Notes under the pieces: generated by a model
The model's input: only the letters and a program-made list of their open reading frames with translations
Database searches by the model: none
Told to the model about the DNA's origin: nothing
Shown here: positions 1 through 9,756 of the stretch, piece after piece
Numbering within the stretch: the stretch's first letter is position 1
Layout: the number at the start of each line of letters is the position of its first letter
Program-made: the position numbers and the translations under genes
NCBI RefSeq assembly: GCF_036924525.1
Contig: NZ_JAZHRU010000001.1
Location: 5,919,001-5,983,000, forward strand
DNA from: Bradyrhizobium sp. AZCC 1719
GTDB lineage: Bacteria; Pseudomonadota; Alphaproteobacteria; Rhizobiales; Xanthobacteraceae
Direction of reading: 5' to 3'
DNA length: 64,000 nucleotides

Positions 1-495
1 GATCAGGTTGCGCCTCCCGCGGCAGAACCGGCGGCGGTAAAGCCGACGGCCTCACTGCAGAAGCTGCTTTTGGTGATGGCGGCCGCGCTCGCGCTGGCCG
101 GCCTCACGGTCAGCGCGATCGTCAGGATCGGGCGCATGCGGGCGCGCCGCGCCATGCGCCGCAAACGGCGCGCGATGTGGGATGCCGCGCGCACCAAACG
201 TCCCGCGCCGCCGGTATTCCACGATGAAGACGCCCGGCTGCGGCGCACCGGCGCTGTGCAGCATACCCGCGTGCCCAAGGAGCGTCCCCGCGTGCCGCAG
301 GAGCGCGCCCGCGTACCGCAAGAGCGCGCCCGTGTACTACCCCAGGAACGCGTACGCGTGCCGCAAGAACGAGTGCGCGTACCCCAGGAGCGAGTGCGGG
401 CACCGCAGGAACGAGCACGCATCCCTCAGGAGCGAGAGCGCGATCAGCAGGTTACGGAAATGCTGGCCCGGCTCGCCCGCAGCGCGCAGACGTAA
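1..495 (+). CDS. C-terminal part of a membrane-anchored protein with PQER repeats (5' partial)
   Basis: The frame is open through the left edge, so the true start lies outside the window; the TTG at 70 is only an internal possibility. The visible part begins with an Ala/Pro-rich linker, then one hydrophobic segment (around nt 64-120), then a very basic Arg-rich stretch, then eight near-identical seven-residue units of type RVPQERA, and a short tail. Topology suggests a single membrane anchor followed by a charged, probably extended tail; which side of the membrane the tail occupies cannot be told. I do not recognise the family and assign no function. It converges on gmk, leaving 18 bases between the stops. 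Confidence 0.6.
   Translation, partial: DQVAPPAAEPAAVKPTASLQKLLLVMAAALALAGLTVSAIVRIGRMRARRAMRRKRRAMWDAARTKRPAPPVFHDEDARLRRTGAVQHTRVPKERPRVPQERARVPQERARVLPQERVRVPQERVRVPQERVRAPQERARIPQERERDQQVTEMLARLARSAQT
268..438 (+). repeat. Eight tandem 21-bp units coding for (R-[VAI]-P-[QK]-E-R-x)n
   Basis: The 21-bp period keeps the reading frame. Units vary by single bases (CGCGTGCCGCAGGAGCGC type), mostly at third positions or at the last residue (A, V, P or E). One unit carries an extra Leu codon (RVLPQER). The pattern of in-frame synonymous divergence indicates an expressed coding repeat rather than a CRISPR array. Confidence 0.9.
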
Positions 496-513
496 CCGAA
501 GCCTACGCGGCAG

Positions 514-1167
<654 letters not shown>

Positions 1168-1170
1168 CGG

Positions 1171-2058
1171 TCACTCCAGATTCTGGACCTGCTCGCGGAA
1201 TTGCTCGACCACGTTTTTCATCTCGAGCCCGGTCTGGGTCAATTCCAGATCGTTCGATTTGGAGCAGCAGGTGTTGACCTCGCGGTTGAATTCCTGGGCG
1301 AGGAAGTCGAGCCGCCGCCCGACCGGTCCGCCCTTGCCGATCATCTCGCGCGCCTGCGCGACATGCGAGGCGATGCGGTCGAGCTCTTCGCGAATGTCGG
1401 CCTTGGTCGCAATCAGAATGGCTTCCTGATTGAGCCGGTCAGGATCGAAGCGTTCGGACGTTTCCAGCAGCGCTGTGATCTGTTCGGCCAGCCGCGCCCT
1501 GATCGCCTCCGGCTTGCGGCCGGGCGCGGCCTCGGCCTTTTTCGTTAACCTCTCGATTTCGTCCATGCGCTGGATCAGGATTTTCCCGAGCGTCACGCCC
1601 TCGCGGCGGCGCATCTCGACGAGATGGCCAAGCGCCTGCTCGAAGGCGGCCGCCGCCGCATCCTTTGCCGCCTTGTCCTCCGCCTCGTCGCTTTCGGGTT
1701 CGACCACCTCGATGACGCCCTTGATGCCGAGCAATCCGTCGATGCTGGGCGCCACCGCGTCGATCTTGCCGGCGAGCACGCCCGCGACCTTCACGATCGA
1801 GGCGAGCACGTCTTCATTGATGCGCACGGTCGAGACCGCGTTGGCGCGCTTGACGTTGAGGTTGGCGTACACCGTGCCCCGCGACAGCACCTCGCCGGCG
1901 CGTTTCTTGGCAAAGGCCTCGAGTTCGTCCCAACCGGGCGGCAGGCGCAGGCGCAGGTCAAAGCCCTTGGCGTTGACGGACTTCAGTTCCCATTCGAACG
2001 TGTAGGGGCCGCTGGCGCCGTGGCTCCGGGCAAAACCGGTCATGCTCGATAGCGCCAT
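1171..2058 (-). CDS. yicC: YicC family endoribonuclease-like protein
   Basis: The start chosen is the ATG of MALSSMTGFARSHG, the classic YicC N-terminus, preceded by GGAG ten bases upstream; the open frame runs further upstream but that part is not family-like. The 295-residue product matches the family's usual length. The C-terminal half has the conserved RLDFLAQEFNREVNT block (DUF1732). E. coli YicC is described as an RNase that promotes sRNA (RyhB) decay; whether the alphaproteobacterial form does the same is inference. It is very probably co-transcribed with gmk, 3 bp away. Confidence 0.92.
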   Translation of the reverse strand: MALSSMTGFARSHGASGPYTFEWELKSVNAKGFDLRLRLPPGWDELEAFAKKRAGEVLSRGTVYANLNVKRANAVSTVRINEDVLASIVKVAGVLAGKIDAVAPSIDGLLGIKGVIEVVEPESDEAEDKAAKDAAAAAFEQALGHLVEMRRREGVTLGKILIQRMDEIERLTKKAEAAPGRKPEAIRARLAEQITALLETSERFDPDRLNQEAILIATKADIREELDRIASHVAQAREMIGKGGPVGRRLDFLAQEFNREVNTCCSKSNDLELTQTGLEMKNVVEQFREQVQNLE

Positions 2059-2185
2059 CGCGTAACACTCTCCAAAAGACAGGGATTTCGAGACTCGAAA
2101 TGAACGGCGGGACCATAAGCCGATTTCCGCCAAAGTGGAATTGCGTTCCGGCTGCAGCCTGGAACGCCCTCTCGACCGGCGGGCG

Positions 2186-3469
2186 TCAGCGCTGAACCAC
2201 CGGCGGCGTCGTGGTCGATTGCGCGGCGCCCTGGCGGGCCGGCGCGGTTGCAGGTGCCGGAGGACGGGCCGGCGGCTTTTTAGCCGGCGCTGCCGGGCGT
2301 GGCGTCGTCGCGGTTGGATTGGTATCGGCCGGTGCTCCGGCCGCCGTCGGCGGCGGCAGGTCCTCCGATGGTTCGACAGTGTCGTTCTGAATCTGCTTTT
2401 CGAGCGCCCGCAGCTTGGCGACGTTCTTCTGGTGCTGGTCGTAGGTCTCGGTAAAGGCGTGCCCACCCGTTCCATCAGCCACGAAGAACAGGTCGCGCGT
2501 GCGTGCCGGGTTGGCGGCAGCTTCGAGCGACGCACGGCCCGGATTAGCGATCGGCCCGGGCGGCAAACCATCGACCACATAGGTGTTGTAGGGCGACGGC
2601 TGCGTAATCTCGGAGCGCTTGATAGGTCGGCCCAGCGTTCCCTTGCCGCCGACCAGGCCGTAGATGATCGTCGGATCCGACTGCAGCTTGATCCTTTGCC
2701 GCAGGCGATTGGCGAATACCGCCGCCACGCGGCTGCGCTCGTCGGCCCGGCCGGTTTCCTTCTCGATGATCGAGGCCAGCGTGATGAGCTGATCCAGCGA
2801 CCTGACCGGAACGTCCGGATTGCGGCGCTCCCAGATTTCCCCGAGCACCCGCTTCTGGGTCTGCTGCATGCGCTGGATCACCTGCTCGCGCGTGGTGCCG
2901 CGCGGAAACTTGTAGGTTTCGGGCAGCAACGTGCCTTCGCGGGGTATTTCCCGCACCGAGCCGGCGAAGATGTCGTTGTCGAGGAGTCGCGTCACGATTT
3001 GCTCCGAGGTCAGACCCTCCGGAATCGTGACGGCGTGCTGCACCACCTTGCCCTCGACGATGGTGGCGATGACGTCGCGCAGGCTGGCGCTCTTCTGGAA
3101 GGAATATTCGCCGGGCTTGAGGTCGGAGCTCGCCTTCAGCGCAAACACGCCGCCGATGAATATCCAGGGATTGACGTTGATCACACCTTCGCGCAGCAGC
3201 GCGTCGGCGATGTCGCGCTTTCCGGCACGCGAGGGAATGTTGACGATCTTGTCTTCCTTCAGCGGGCCGGGCGTCTCCAGGATTTGTCTGCCGTAATAGT
3301 ACACCGCTCCCACCCCGATCATCAGAATGATCAGGATAGTGAAGATGGCATTGCCGACCACCACGAATGGATTGCGGGCGCGCTCCGACCGCTTCGGCGG
3401 CGGCGGCACCTGCTCGGGCTCCAACGCAGCGCGCGGGCTTCGTGGTGAAATGGGCGGCCTCTCACTCAT
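2186..3469 (-). CDS. mltG: Endolytic murein transglycosylase MltG
   Basis: Inner-membrane lytic transglycosylase that cuts nascent peptidoglycan glycan strands and sets their length. A cytoplasmic Pro-rich N-terminus is followed by one membrane segment (about residues 35-57), a LysM-like region, and the YceG catalytic domain with LPETYKFP (about 182-189) and the catalytic Glu in ASIIEKETG (Glu236). The C-terminal 60 residues are an Ala/Pro/Thr-rich tail, longer than in E. coli. It sits downstream of fabF, an order conserved in rhizobia, linking lipid and wall synthesis genes. Confidence 0.96.
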   Translation of the reverse strand: MSERPPISPRSPRAALEPEQVPPPPKRSERARNPFVVVGNAIFTILIILMIGVGAVYYYGRQILETPGPLKEDKIVNIPSRAGKRDIADALLREGVINVNPWIFIGGVFALKASSDLKPGEYSFQKSASLRDVIATIVEGKVVQHAVTIPEGLTSEQIVTRLLDNDIFAGSVREIPREGTLLPETYKFPRGTTREQVIQRMQQTQKRVLGEIWERRNPDVPVRSLDQLITLASIIEKETGRADERSRVAAVFANRLRQRIKLQSDPTIIYGLVGGKGTLGRPIKRSEITQPSPYNTYVVDGLPPGPIANPGRASLEAAANPARTRDLFFVADGTGGHAFTETYDQHQKNVAKLRALEKQIQNDTVEPSEDLPPPTAAGAPADTNPTATTPRPAAPAKKPPARPPAPATAPARQGAAQSTTTPPVVQR

Positions 3470-3595
3470 CGATGCAACCTGAATCCTGTCGGTTCAATCG
3501 CGACTCGGCAATCCCTTGCCCAGCCGATAGCATACGCCCGCATGTAGAAATCATCGCCGAATACGGCAAAACGGTGGAGTCGTTCTAAACACTTG

Positions 3596-4861
3596 TTAGT
3601 CGGCCAGCCGCCGAACGATCACGGAGGCGTTGGTCCCCCCGAAACCGAAAGAATTCGACAGCGCGACGTTAATCTCGCGCTTGCGCGCGGTCTGCGGCAC
3701 CAGATCGATCGCCGTTTGCACCGACGGATTTTCCAAATTGATGGTGGGTGGAGCAATGTTATCGCGAATCGCAAGAATACTGAAAATGGCCTCGATCGCA
3801 CCGGCAGCGCCGAGCAGGTGCCCGGTCGACGACTTGGTCGACGACATCGACACCTTGGAGGCGGCGTTGCCGAGCAGCCGCTCCACCGCACCGAGTTCGA
3901 TCTCGTCGCCGATCTGCGTCGAAGTTCCGTGGGCGTTGATGTAGTCGATATCCGAGACCGTGATGCCGGCGCGCTTGAGCGCCGCGCTCATACTGCGGAA
4001 GCCGCCATCGCCATCCGGCGACGGCGAGGTGATGTGATAGGCGTCGCCCGACAGGCCATAGCCGATCACTTCGCAATAGATTCGCGCACCGCGCTTTTTC
4101 GCGTGCTCATATTCCTCGAGCACCACGACGCCGGCGCCTTCGCCCATCACGAATCCGTCGCGGTCCTTGTCGTAGGGCCGCGAGGCCTTTTGCGGCGCGT
4201 CGTTGAAGCCGGTCGAGAGCGCGCGCGCCGCGCAGAATCCGGCCATCCCCAGCCGGCAGATCGGCGATTCCGTGCCGCCCGCGACCATCACGTCGGCGTC
4301 GCCGAGCGCAATGAGGCGGGCACCATCGCCGATCGCATGCGCGCCGGTCGAACAGGCCGTGACCACGGAATGATTGGGGCCCTTGAGGCCATGCTCGATC
4401 GATACATAACCGGAAGCGAGATTGATCAGCCGCCCCGGAATGAAGAACGGCGACACCCTGCGCGGCCCGCGTTCCTTTAACAGCAGCGACGTCTCGGCGA
4501 TGCCGGACAGGCCGCCGATCCCCGAACCGATCAGGGTGCCGCTGGCGCATTTGTCTTCTTCGGTCGCCGGATGCCAGTTGGCGTCGTCGAGCGCCTGGCG
4601 TGCCGCAGCCATCGCAAAGATGATGAAGTCGTCGACCTTGCGCTGTTCCTTCGGCTCCATCCACTGGTCGGGATTGAAAGTACCATCAGAACCGTCGCCA
4701 CGCGGAATCACACAGGCGATCTGGCTGGCGAGATCGGCGACTTCGAACGTGTCGATCTTCTTGGCGCCGCTCTGGCCGTTGATGATACGCGCCCACGTTG
4801 TGTCAACGCCGCAGCCGAGCGGCGTAACCATGCCCAGCCCCGTGACGACAACCCGTCTCAT
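3596..4861 (-). CDS. fabF: 3-oxoacyl-[ACP] synthase II
   Basis: Condenses acyl-ACP with malonyl-ACP in fatty acid elongation. The Cys-His-His triad is visible: Cys170 in TACSTGAH, His311 in NAHGTST and His348 in STGHLLGAAG. The length of 421 residues and the C-terminal NSFGFGGTNAS are typical. GGAGTTTT precedes the ATG. It lies 96 bp downstream of acpP in the same orientation, so the carrier protein and its condensing enzyme are probably one transcript. Confidence 0.97.
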   Translation of the reverse strand: MRRVVVTGLGMVTPLGCGVDTTWARIINGQSGAKKIDTFEVADLASQIACVIPRGDGSDGTFNPDQWMEPKEQRKVDDFIIFAMAAARQALDDANWHPATEEDKCASGTLIGSGIGGLSGIAETSLLLKERGPRRVSPFFIPGRLINLASGYVSIEHGLKGPNHSVVTACSTGAHAIGDGARLIALGDADVMVAGGTESPICRLGMAGFCAARALSTGFNDAPQKASRPYDKDRDGFVMGEGAGVVVLEEYEHAKKRGARIYCEVIGYGLSGDAYHITSPSPDGDGGFRSMSAALKRAGITVSDIDYINAHGTSTQIGDEIELGAVERLLGNAASKVSMSSTKSSTGHLLGAAGAIEAIFSILAIRDNIAPPTINLENPSVQTAIDLVPQTARKREINVALSNSFGFGGTNASVIVRRLAD

Positions 4862-4957
4862 GTCAAAACTCCAGCCCGAAACCGATGGCCCAAAACAAGA
4901 AACCGGGGGACCGTTTGATGACGGCCCGTCCGGCTCTGCCTCTACCCGCCCGGGACG

Positions 4958-5197
4958 TCAGCTTTTAGCGTTCTTCTCAAGAAACTTCGTCGCGTCGCCG
5001 ACGGTCAAAATCGTTTCAGCGGCGTCATCGGGGATTTCACAGCCGAACTCTTCTTCAAATGCCATCACAAGCTCGACGGTGTCGAGGCTGTCGGCGCCGA
5101 GGTCGTCGATGAAACTTGCGTTGTCGACAACCTTATCGGGTTCAACACCGAGGTGTTCGACCACAATCTTCTTAACCCGCTCGCCAATCTCACTCAT
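4958..5197 (-). CDS. acpP: Acyl carrier protein
   Basis: A 79-residue acidic protein that carries acyl chains on phosphopantetheine. The attachment site is Ser37 in [10 protein letters not shown], and the helix II surface is well conserved. A GAGGTTAAAG ribosome site is next to the ATG. It is separated from upstream fabG by about 300 bp, so it may have its own promoter for the high expression expected of ACP. Confidence 0.98.
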   Translation of the reverse strand: MSEIGERVKKIVVEHLGVEPDKVVDNASFIDDLGADSLDTVELVMAFEEEFGCEIPDDAAETILTVGDATKFLEKNAKS

Positions 5198-5500
5198 CTT
5201 TAACCTCGTGCTTGTTCTATTGGACCCGACCCCAAGACGCTACAGAGACGCTACGAGCTATCGTGGTCGTTAAACTTCCTTCGCTATCGCGCATAGTCTT
5301 GATTCGGCCCGGTGGTAGCCGACAAAGCCCCGGCGAACGGCAGGCGTCGCCACGCCAATATACAGGGTTTCAAAATCCTGCAATGGCCTTGTTTGCCCAT
5401 CCGTCGGGGGTTCGGTTACCATACTTCCCAAGCCTTGACTACAAGCCTCACCTGCCCCGGACAACGGCCTTTGGCCGCATAGATCGGGGCAATAACTCGC
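5198..5500. other. 303-bp non-coding interval between fabG and acpP
   Basis: No credible gene is seen here; the short frames lack family resemblance and good ribosome sites. The interval breaks an otherwise tight fab block and most likely holds the acpP promoter on the minus strand and possibly a terminator for fabD-fabG. I could not pick a convincing -35/-10 pair on the minus strand. Confidence 0.5.
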
Positions 5501-6238
5501 TCAAATCATGGCCATTCCACCGTTGACGTGAATCGTCTGGCCGGTGACGTAGGCCGCCTCGTTGGAGGCGAGATAGACAGCTGCCGCCGCGATGTCCTCC
5601 GGTGTCCCCAGCCGCGCCGCAGGAACCTTCGTCAGGATGGTCTCGCGCTGCTTGTCGTTGAGCGCGTCGGTCATCGGCGTCTTGATAAATCCCGGCGCGA
5701 TGCAATTGGCGGTCACGTTCCGCTTGGCGTATTCCGCACCCAGCGTCTTGATCAGGCCAATGATTCCGGCCTTCGACGCGGTGTAGTTGGCCTGGCCGGG
5801 GTTGCCGGTCACGCCGACGATCGAGGTGATCGCAACGATTCGGCCGAAGCGCTTGCGCATCATCAGTTTGGTTGCGGCGCGGGCAAGACGGAAGGTCGCA
5901 GTCAGGTTGACGTTGATGACGTCGTCCCAATCCTCGTCACGCAACTGAACGAAAAGATTGTCGCGCGTAATGCCCGCATTGGCGATCAGGATATCGACCT
6001 GCCCCATCGCGGCTTCCGCCGCCGGTACCAACGCCTCGACCTCCGCGCTGTCGGAAAGGTTGCACGGCAGCACGTGGACGCGTTCGCCAAGCTTGCCGGC
6101 AAACGAATCCAGCACCTCTCGACGCGTGCCGGAAATTGCGACCGTGGCGCCCTGACCATGCAACGCCTGCGCGATCGCACCGCCGATGCCGCCGGTCGCG
6201 CCGGTCACCAGCGCCGTCCTGCCAGTTAAATCGAACAT
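5501..6238 (-). CDS. fabG: 3-oxoacyl-[ACP] reductase
   Basis: NADPH-dependent reductase of the fatty acid cycle, short-chain dehydrogenase family. The cofactor motif TGATGGIGG is at residues 12-20; the catalytic Ser139, Tyr152 and Lys156 are in ITSIVG and YTASK. The start used is the ATG of MFDLTGRTALVTG, preceded by GGAAGGAGAC; an upstream in-frame start would add 20 non-conserved residues. The 245-residue length is exactly typical. It starts 22 bp after the fabD stop, so the two are an operon. Confidence 0.97.
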   Translation of the reverse strand: MFDLTGRTALVTGATGGIGGAIAQALHGQGATVAISGTRREVLDSFAGKLGERVHVLPCNLSDSAEVEALVPAAEAAMGQVDILIANAGITRDNLFVQLRDEDWDDVINVNLTATFRLARAATKLMMRKRFGRIVAITSIVGVTGNPGQANYTASKAGIIGLIKTLGAEYAKRNVTANCIAPGFIKTPMTDALNDKQRETILTKVPAARLGTPEDIAAAAVYLASNEAAYVTGQTIHVNGGMAMI

Positions 6239-6260
6239 CAATGTCTCCTTCCGGGAGCTT

Positions 6261-7214
6261 TTAGGCCGACGCCGCCAATGCGTCCTTCGCGGCGGCAATA
6301 TCGTTGGGTCCCCCGATCGCCACGCCGACCGCGCCGTCGGCGATCCGCTTGACCAGCCCGCTCAGCACCTTGCCGGCACCGATTTCGAAGAACCGCGTGA
6401 CGCCGTGCGCTGCCATGTAGGCCACCGACTCGCGCCAGCGCACGGTGCCGGTGACCTGCTCGATCAGGCGGCGGCGAATCTCATCGGGATCGGTGATCGG
6501 CGCGGCCAGCACGTTCGCCACCAGCGGCGAGGCCGGCGTCTTGATCGTTACACCTGCAAGCGCCTCTGCCATCGCATCGGCGGCAGGCTGCATCAGCTTG
6601 CAATGGAATGGCGCAGACACCGGCAGCAGCATTGCGCGCTTGGCGCCCTTGGCTTTGGCGATTTCCACGGCGCGGTCGACAGCCGCCTTGTCGCCGGACA
6701 CCACCACCTGCCCGCCGCCATTGTCGTTGGCGGCCTGACAGACTTGCCCTTGCGCGGCTTCGTTGGCGACGGCCATTGCCGCCTCATAGTCGAGCCCAAG
6801 CAGTGCCGCCATCGCGCCGGCGCCGACCGGCACCGCCTTTTGCATTGCAAGACCACGGGTGCGCAGCAGGCGGGCGGTATCGCTGATGCTGAGGCTGCCG
6901 GCCGCGGCCAGCGCAGAATATTCGCCGAGCGAATGGCCGGCGACAAAGGCCGCATCCCGCCCGACGGAAAAGCCCGCCTCGGTCTCCAGCACGCGCAGCG
7001 TGGCAATCGAAACCGCCATCAGGGCCGGCTGGGCATTTTCAGTGAGCTGGAGGGTTTCGGCCGGGCCATCCCAGATGATCGCGGTCAGCTTTTCGCCGAG
7101 CGCCGAATCAACCTCGTCGAACACCGCCCGCGCCGCCGGGAAGACCTCCGCAAGGGCCTTGCCCATGCCGACCGCCTGGGAACCCTGCCCCGGAAATGTA
7201 AATGCAGCCGTCAT
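6261..7214 (-). CDS. fabD: Malonyl-CoA:ACP S-malonyltransferase
   Basis: Loads malonate onto ACP to prime fatty acid elongation. The N-terminal FPGQGSQ motif and the nucleophile elbow GHSLGEYS (Ser95) are clear, with the partner His in SAPFHCKLM. The start is the ATG preceded by GAGGGAGCACC; the longer frame upstream adds an unrelated 19 residues. It is first in the leftward fab block and therefore the probable site of operon regulation. Confidence 0.97.
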   Translation of the reverse strand: MTAAFTFPGQGSQAVGMGKALAEVFPAARAVFDEVDSALGEKLTAIIWDGPAETLQLTENAQPALMAVSIATLRVLETEAGFSVGRDAAFVAGHSLGEYSALAAAGSLSISDTARLLRTRGLAMQKAVPVGAGAMAALLGLDYEAAMAVANEAAQGQVCQAANDNGGGQVVVSGDKAAVDRAVEIAKAKGAKRAMLLPVSAPFHCKLMQPAADAMAEALAGVTIKTPASPLVANVLAAPITDPDEIRRRLIEQVTGTVRWRESVAYMAAHGVTRFFEIGAGKVLSGLVKRIADGAVGVAIGGPNDIAAAKDALAASA

Positions 7215-7241
7215 CCGGTGCTCCCTCGTAAGATTGGGGCC

Positions 7242-7271
7242 GTAAGACACTGACGCGGGCCGGGATGTCAA
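7242..7271 (-). promoter_or_regulatory. Candidate sigma-70-type promoter of the fab block
   Basis: On the minus strand TTGACA (7266-7271) is followed after 18 bp by TCTTAC (7242-7247), about 28 bp ahead of the fabD start. The -35 is perfect and the -10 is weak. Position and orientation fit; this is a pattern match only. Confidence 0.4.
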
Positions 7272-7325
7272 GCCGCGGTGCGATATCGCCGGGCCGTCGC
7301 CGGGGTCATCAATGGGCCGGAGGGG

Positions 7326-7952
7326 TCAGCGTTCCTGCAACGCCAGCCGGATACCCAGAGCGCAGTAGAGACCGCCGATTGCCTTCCCCTGCCATTTCAA
7401 CACCGCAGGATTGCGGCGGAGGAAGGTCCCGAGACCTCCGGCGCCTGCTGCAAAAACCGCCGTACTGACGAACCCCAATAAAACAAAGATGATCCCCAGA
7501 ATCGTGAGCTGGAGCATGACCGAACCATTTTCGGGCCGCACGAACTGGGGGAGAAACGCGAGGAAGAAAAGCGCCGTCTTCGGGTTTAACACCTCGGCCA
7601 AAATCGCTTGCCGAAATGCCTTTCCTGCTGAAATCGGCAGTGCGCCGGTCGCGAGATTTGCTGGCGTCCTTTCGAGGACGGCGCGGATGCCGAGGTAAAC
7701 CAGATAGGCCGCGCCGAGGTACTTGATGATGCTGAACAGCATTGCCGAAGCGGCAATGATCGCCGAGATGCCGACGATCGCCATAAAGGTGTGAATCATG
7801 TCGCCGGCCGCGATCCCGGCACCCGTGGCGATGCCGACCGTCGTGCCCGAACTCGTAGCCCGCGCAACCGTGAGAAGCGTCGCGGGGCCCGGAATGAACA
7901 CAAAGCCAAGCACGACCGCAACATACGTAATCAATGTGGCCGGATCGATCAC
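7326..7952 (-). CDS. LysE/RhtB family amino-acid exporter
   Basis: Inner-membrane efflux protein of 208 residues, the usual LysE-superfamily size, with about six hydrophobic segments. The N-terminal FIPGPATLL motif near residues 19-27 and the LNPKTALFFLAFLPQF block are diagnostic for the family, whose members export amino acids or homoserine lactones; the substrate here is unknown. The start is GTG with GGAGCC upstream. It follows the desaturase by 53 bp in the same direction and could share its transcript. Confidence 0.88.
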   Translation of the reverse strand: MIDPATLITYVAVVLGFVFIPGPATLLTVARATSSGTTVGIATGAGIAAGDMIHTFMAIVGISAIIAASAMLFSIIKYLGAAYLVYLGIRAVLERTPANLATGALPISAGKAFRQAILAEVLNPKTALFFLAFLPQFVRPENGSVMLQLTILGIIFVLLGFVSTAVFAAGAGGLGTFLRRNPAVLKWQGKAIGGLYCALGIRLALQER

Positions 7953-8005
7953 TCGTTGGCTCCGCGTGGTCGCCGACGGAAGCTACACCACCGTCGATCA
8001 CCGCA

Positions 8006-9031
8006 CTAGAAGCCGCCCGCCGCCTGGTCGCCACCGACTTCGGCGCCGGCCCGCGCACGGCGTACGCTGCTGACAAGCTTGCCGGGCCGGTCCTCGTGGT
8101 CGGGCTTGGCGGTCGCGAGCCGCAGCACGGCGGCGTAGCTCGGCTGTACTTCCATCCGATCCGCATATCGGCTTTCAGAAAGGATGCGGTGGACGCGCGG
8201 CAGGTTGTAGCAGGGCACGTAGAACAATAGATGATGCTCGAGGTGGTAGTTGACGTAATACGGTGCAATGAACAACCGCTCGAGAAAACTCGCGCGCGTG
8301 GTGCGGGTGTTGCGTAAGGGATCGCTCGAATCGGGAACGACGGCGTGTTCAGCGATGTTGCGAATGCGGGTGATGACCATCTGCCAGGTGAGCAGCGGCA
8401 ATAGCCACAATAGCGGATAGGCCCACCATATGCCGGCGGCGGCGAGGCCAGCAAACAACACGGCATTGGCCGCAAATTGCGGGCCGAGCTTTTCCCAGAA
8501 ATGCGCGGCGCGTTGCGCAAGCGGCCATTCCTTTGGGCCAAGCGCGTTCAACAATTGCGCCTTGCGCTGCTGATAGCCGGTCTGCCCAGTGATATCGCGG
8601 AAGAATTTGCGGCGGTAGCTCATCTTGGTGATCGGGAACGGCGCCGACAAAATCAGATCGGGATCGTCGTCCTGCTGGGTGCGTGCATGATGCTGCAGAT
8701 GGTAGCGCCGATAGGCACGGGTCTCGGCGAAGATTGGATAGGCGCAGAACCACTGGCTGAGCGTCAGGTTGATTTTCTCGTCGGCCGACAGGCATCCATG
8801 CGCCCCGTCATGCATCAGGATCGCAAGCCCGAGCTGGCGCGAGCCGATGATGCCGACCGCGATCAGAAAGGTCAGTGGATTGGGCCACCACGCCACCAGT
8901 CCAATCGAACCCAATATCAGCGCCCATGCATGTGCGATGAGGGCTACACCCTTCCATGTCACGCGCTGGCGCACGGCGACCAGTTGATCCTCGGTCAGAA
9001 AGTCGCGGGCACGCATGCGAAGCGCGGTCAT
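8006..9031 (-). CDS. Membrane fatty acid desaturase
   Basis: Di-iron integral-membrane desaturase/hydroxylase family. The three histidine boxes are HDGAH (74-78), HLQHH (111-115) and HLEHH (263-267), separated by hydrophobic segments as expected for acyl desaturases. The 341-residue length fits. The start ATG overlaps the TetR stop by 4 bases (ATGA), implying translational coupling. The position of the double bond and the substrate (acyl-lipid or acyl-CoA) cannot be told. The linkage to TetR suggests a fatty-acid-responsive unit. Confidence 0.9.
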   Translation of the reverse strand: MTALRMRARDFLTEDQLVAVRQRVTWKGVALIAHAWALILGSIGLVAWWPNPLTFLIAVGIIGSRQLGLAILMHDGAHGCLSADEKINLTLSQWFCAYPIFAETRAYRRYHLQHHARTQQDDDPDLILSAPFPITKMSYRRKFFRDITGQTGYQQRKAQLLNALGPKEWPLAQRAAHFWEKLGPQFAANAVLFAGLAAAGIWWAYPLLWLLPLLTWQMVITRIRNIAEHAVVPDSSDPLRNTRTTRASFLERLFIAPYYVNYHLEHHLLFYVPCYNLPRVHRILSESRYADRMEVQPSYAAVLRLATAKPDHEDRPGKLVSSVRRARAGAEVGGDQAAGGF

Positions 9032-9735
9032 GCTGATGTCTCCCCATCGGGTTCATCATTGTCGCCAACCAGGCGCAGCCTGGCGCCGTCGGCCGCGGAT
9101 GTTGTCGTGGCCTGATCGCCCAGCACGCGCAGCATCTCGCTGCACAATTCCTCGGCTGAACGGCCCATGGCGTAGCCCTCCACCATCACGCCGATGGCCA
9201 GTGCCCAGAATCGCCGTGAGCTGGCGTCGGGATCGCGCAGGCTTTTCCAGCCGTGCCGCTCGATCTGGCCGGCATAGGCGCGCATCCCCTCGCCGTGCAG
9301 CCGCTCGATGGTGCGTTCCACCAGCGGCGCGAGATCCTGGCGGCGGCGGGTGAGCGTCAGGGCTTCGGTAAAGAAGGCGACCGAATCCGTCGCCGTGACG
9401 GTCTCGACCAGCGCGCGCGTGTAGTCTTGCGGCGTACGGGCCTGCAACGCGGCCTCCTCGGCCGCACGCGCCACGTACAGCACGTCGCGGCAGGCAGCTT
9501 CGACGAACAGAGCTTCCTTGGTGCGGAAGTAGTAGGTGATCTGGCTCGGAAAGGCGTCGGCCGCCGCCGCGATGTCCGAGATCGACGTTCCGGCGAGGCC
9601 CTGCTCCTTGAACAGCCGGCTGGCGCCGTCGAGCAGCCGCGAGCGCATCTGGCGCCCGGCCGTACGCGTGGCGCGGGCGGCGTGCTTGGGATCGCTGGGC
9701 GTTTTTGGCGCTGTCTGGACGGACTTTGGAGCCAT
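9028..9735 (-). CDS. TetR family regulator of the desaturase unit
   Basis: A 235-residue repressor-type protein. The N-terminal helix-turn-helix reads LFKEQGLAGTSISDIAAAAD then FPSQITYYFRTKEALF (roughly residues 42-77), the signature of TetR proteins. The C-terminal ligand domain is not recognisable by eye. It is first gene of a likely operon with the desaturase, overlapping it by 4 bases, and a palindrome lies 22 bp upstream of its start, so autoregulation is likely. Confidence 0.9.
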   Translation of the reverse strand: MAPKSVQTAPKTPSDPKHAARATRTAGRQMRSRLLDGASRLFKEQGLAGTSISDIAAAADAFPSQITYYFRTKEALFVEAACRDVLYVARAAEEAALQARTPQDYTRALVETVTATDSVAFFTEALTLTRRRQDLAPLVERTIERLHGEGMRAYAGQIERHGWKSLRDPDASSRRFWALAIGVMVEGYAMGRSAEELCSEMLRVLGDQATTTSAADGARLRLVGDNDEPDGETSA

Positions 9736-9756
9736 CGCTTGCCTTCCGATCCGTTA

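Noticed and set aside
268..438. Possible CRISPR-like array
   Set aside because: Units are contiguous, in frame and without spacers; this is a coding repeat. The same holds for 17780-17875.
2059..2580. N-terminal extension of YicC
   Set aside because: Antisense to the end of mltG, not family-like; the ATG at 2058 has a ribosome site and the conserved N-terminus.
2135..3448. 437-codon plus-strand frame opposite mltG
   Set aside because: Arg/Gly/Leu-rich shadow of a G+C-rich gene; the minus strand encodes a complete MltG with all motifs.
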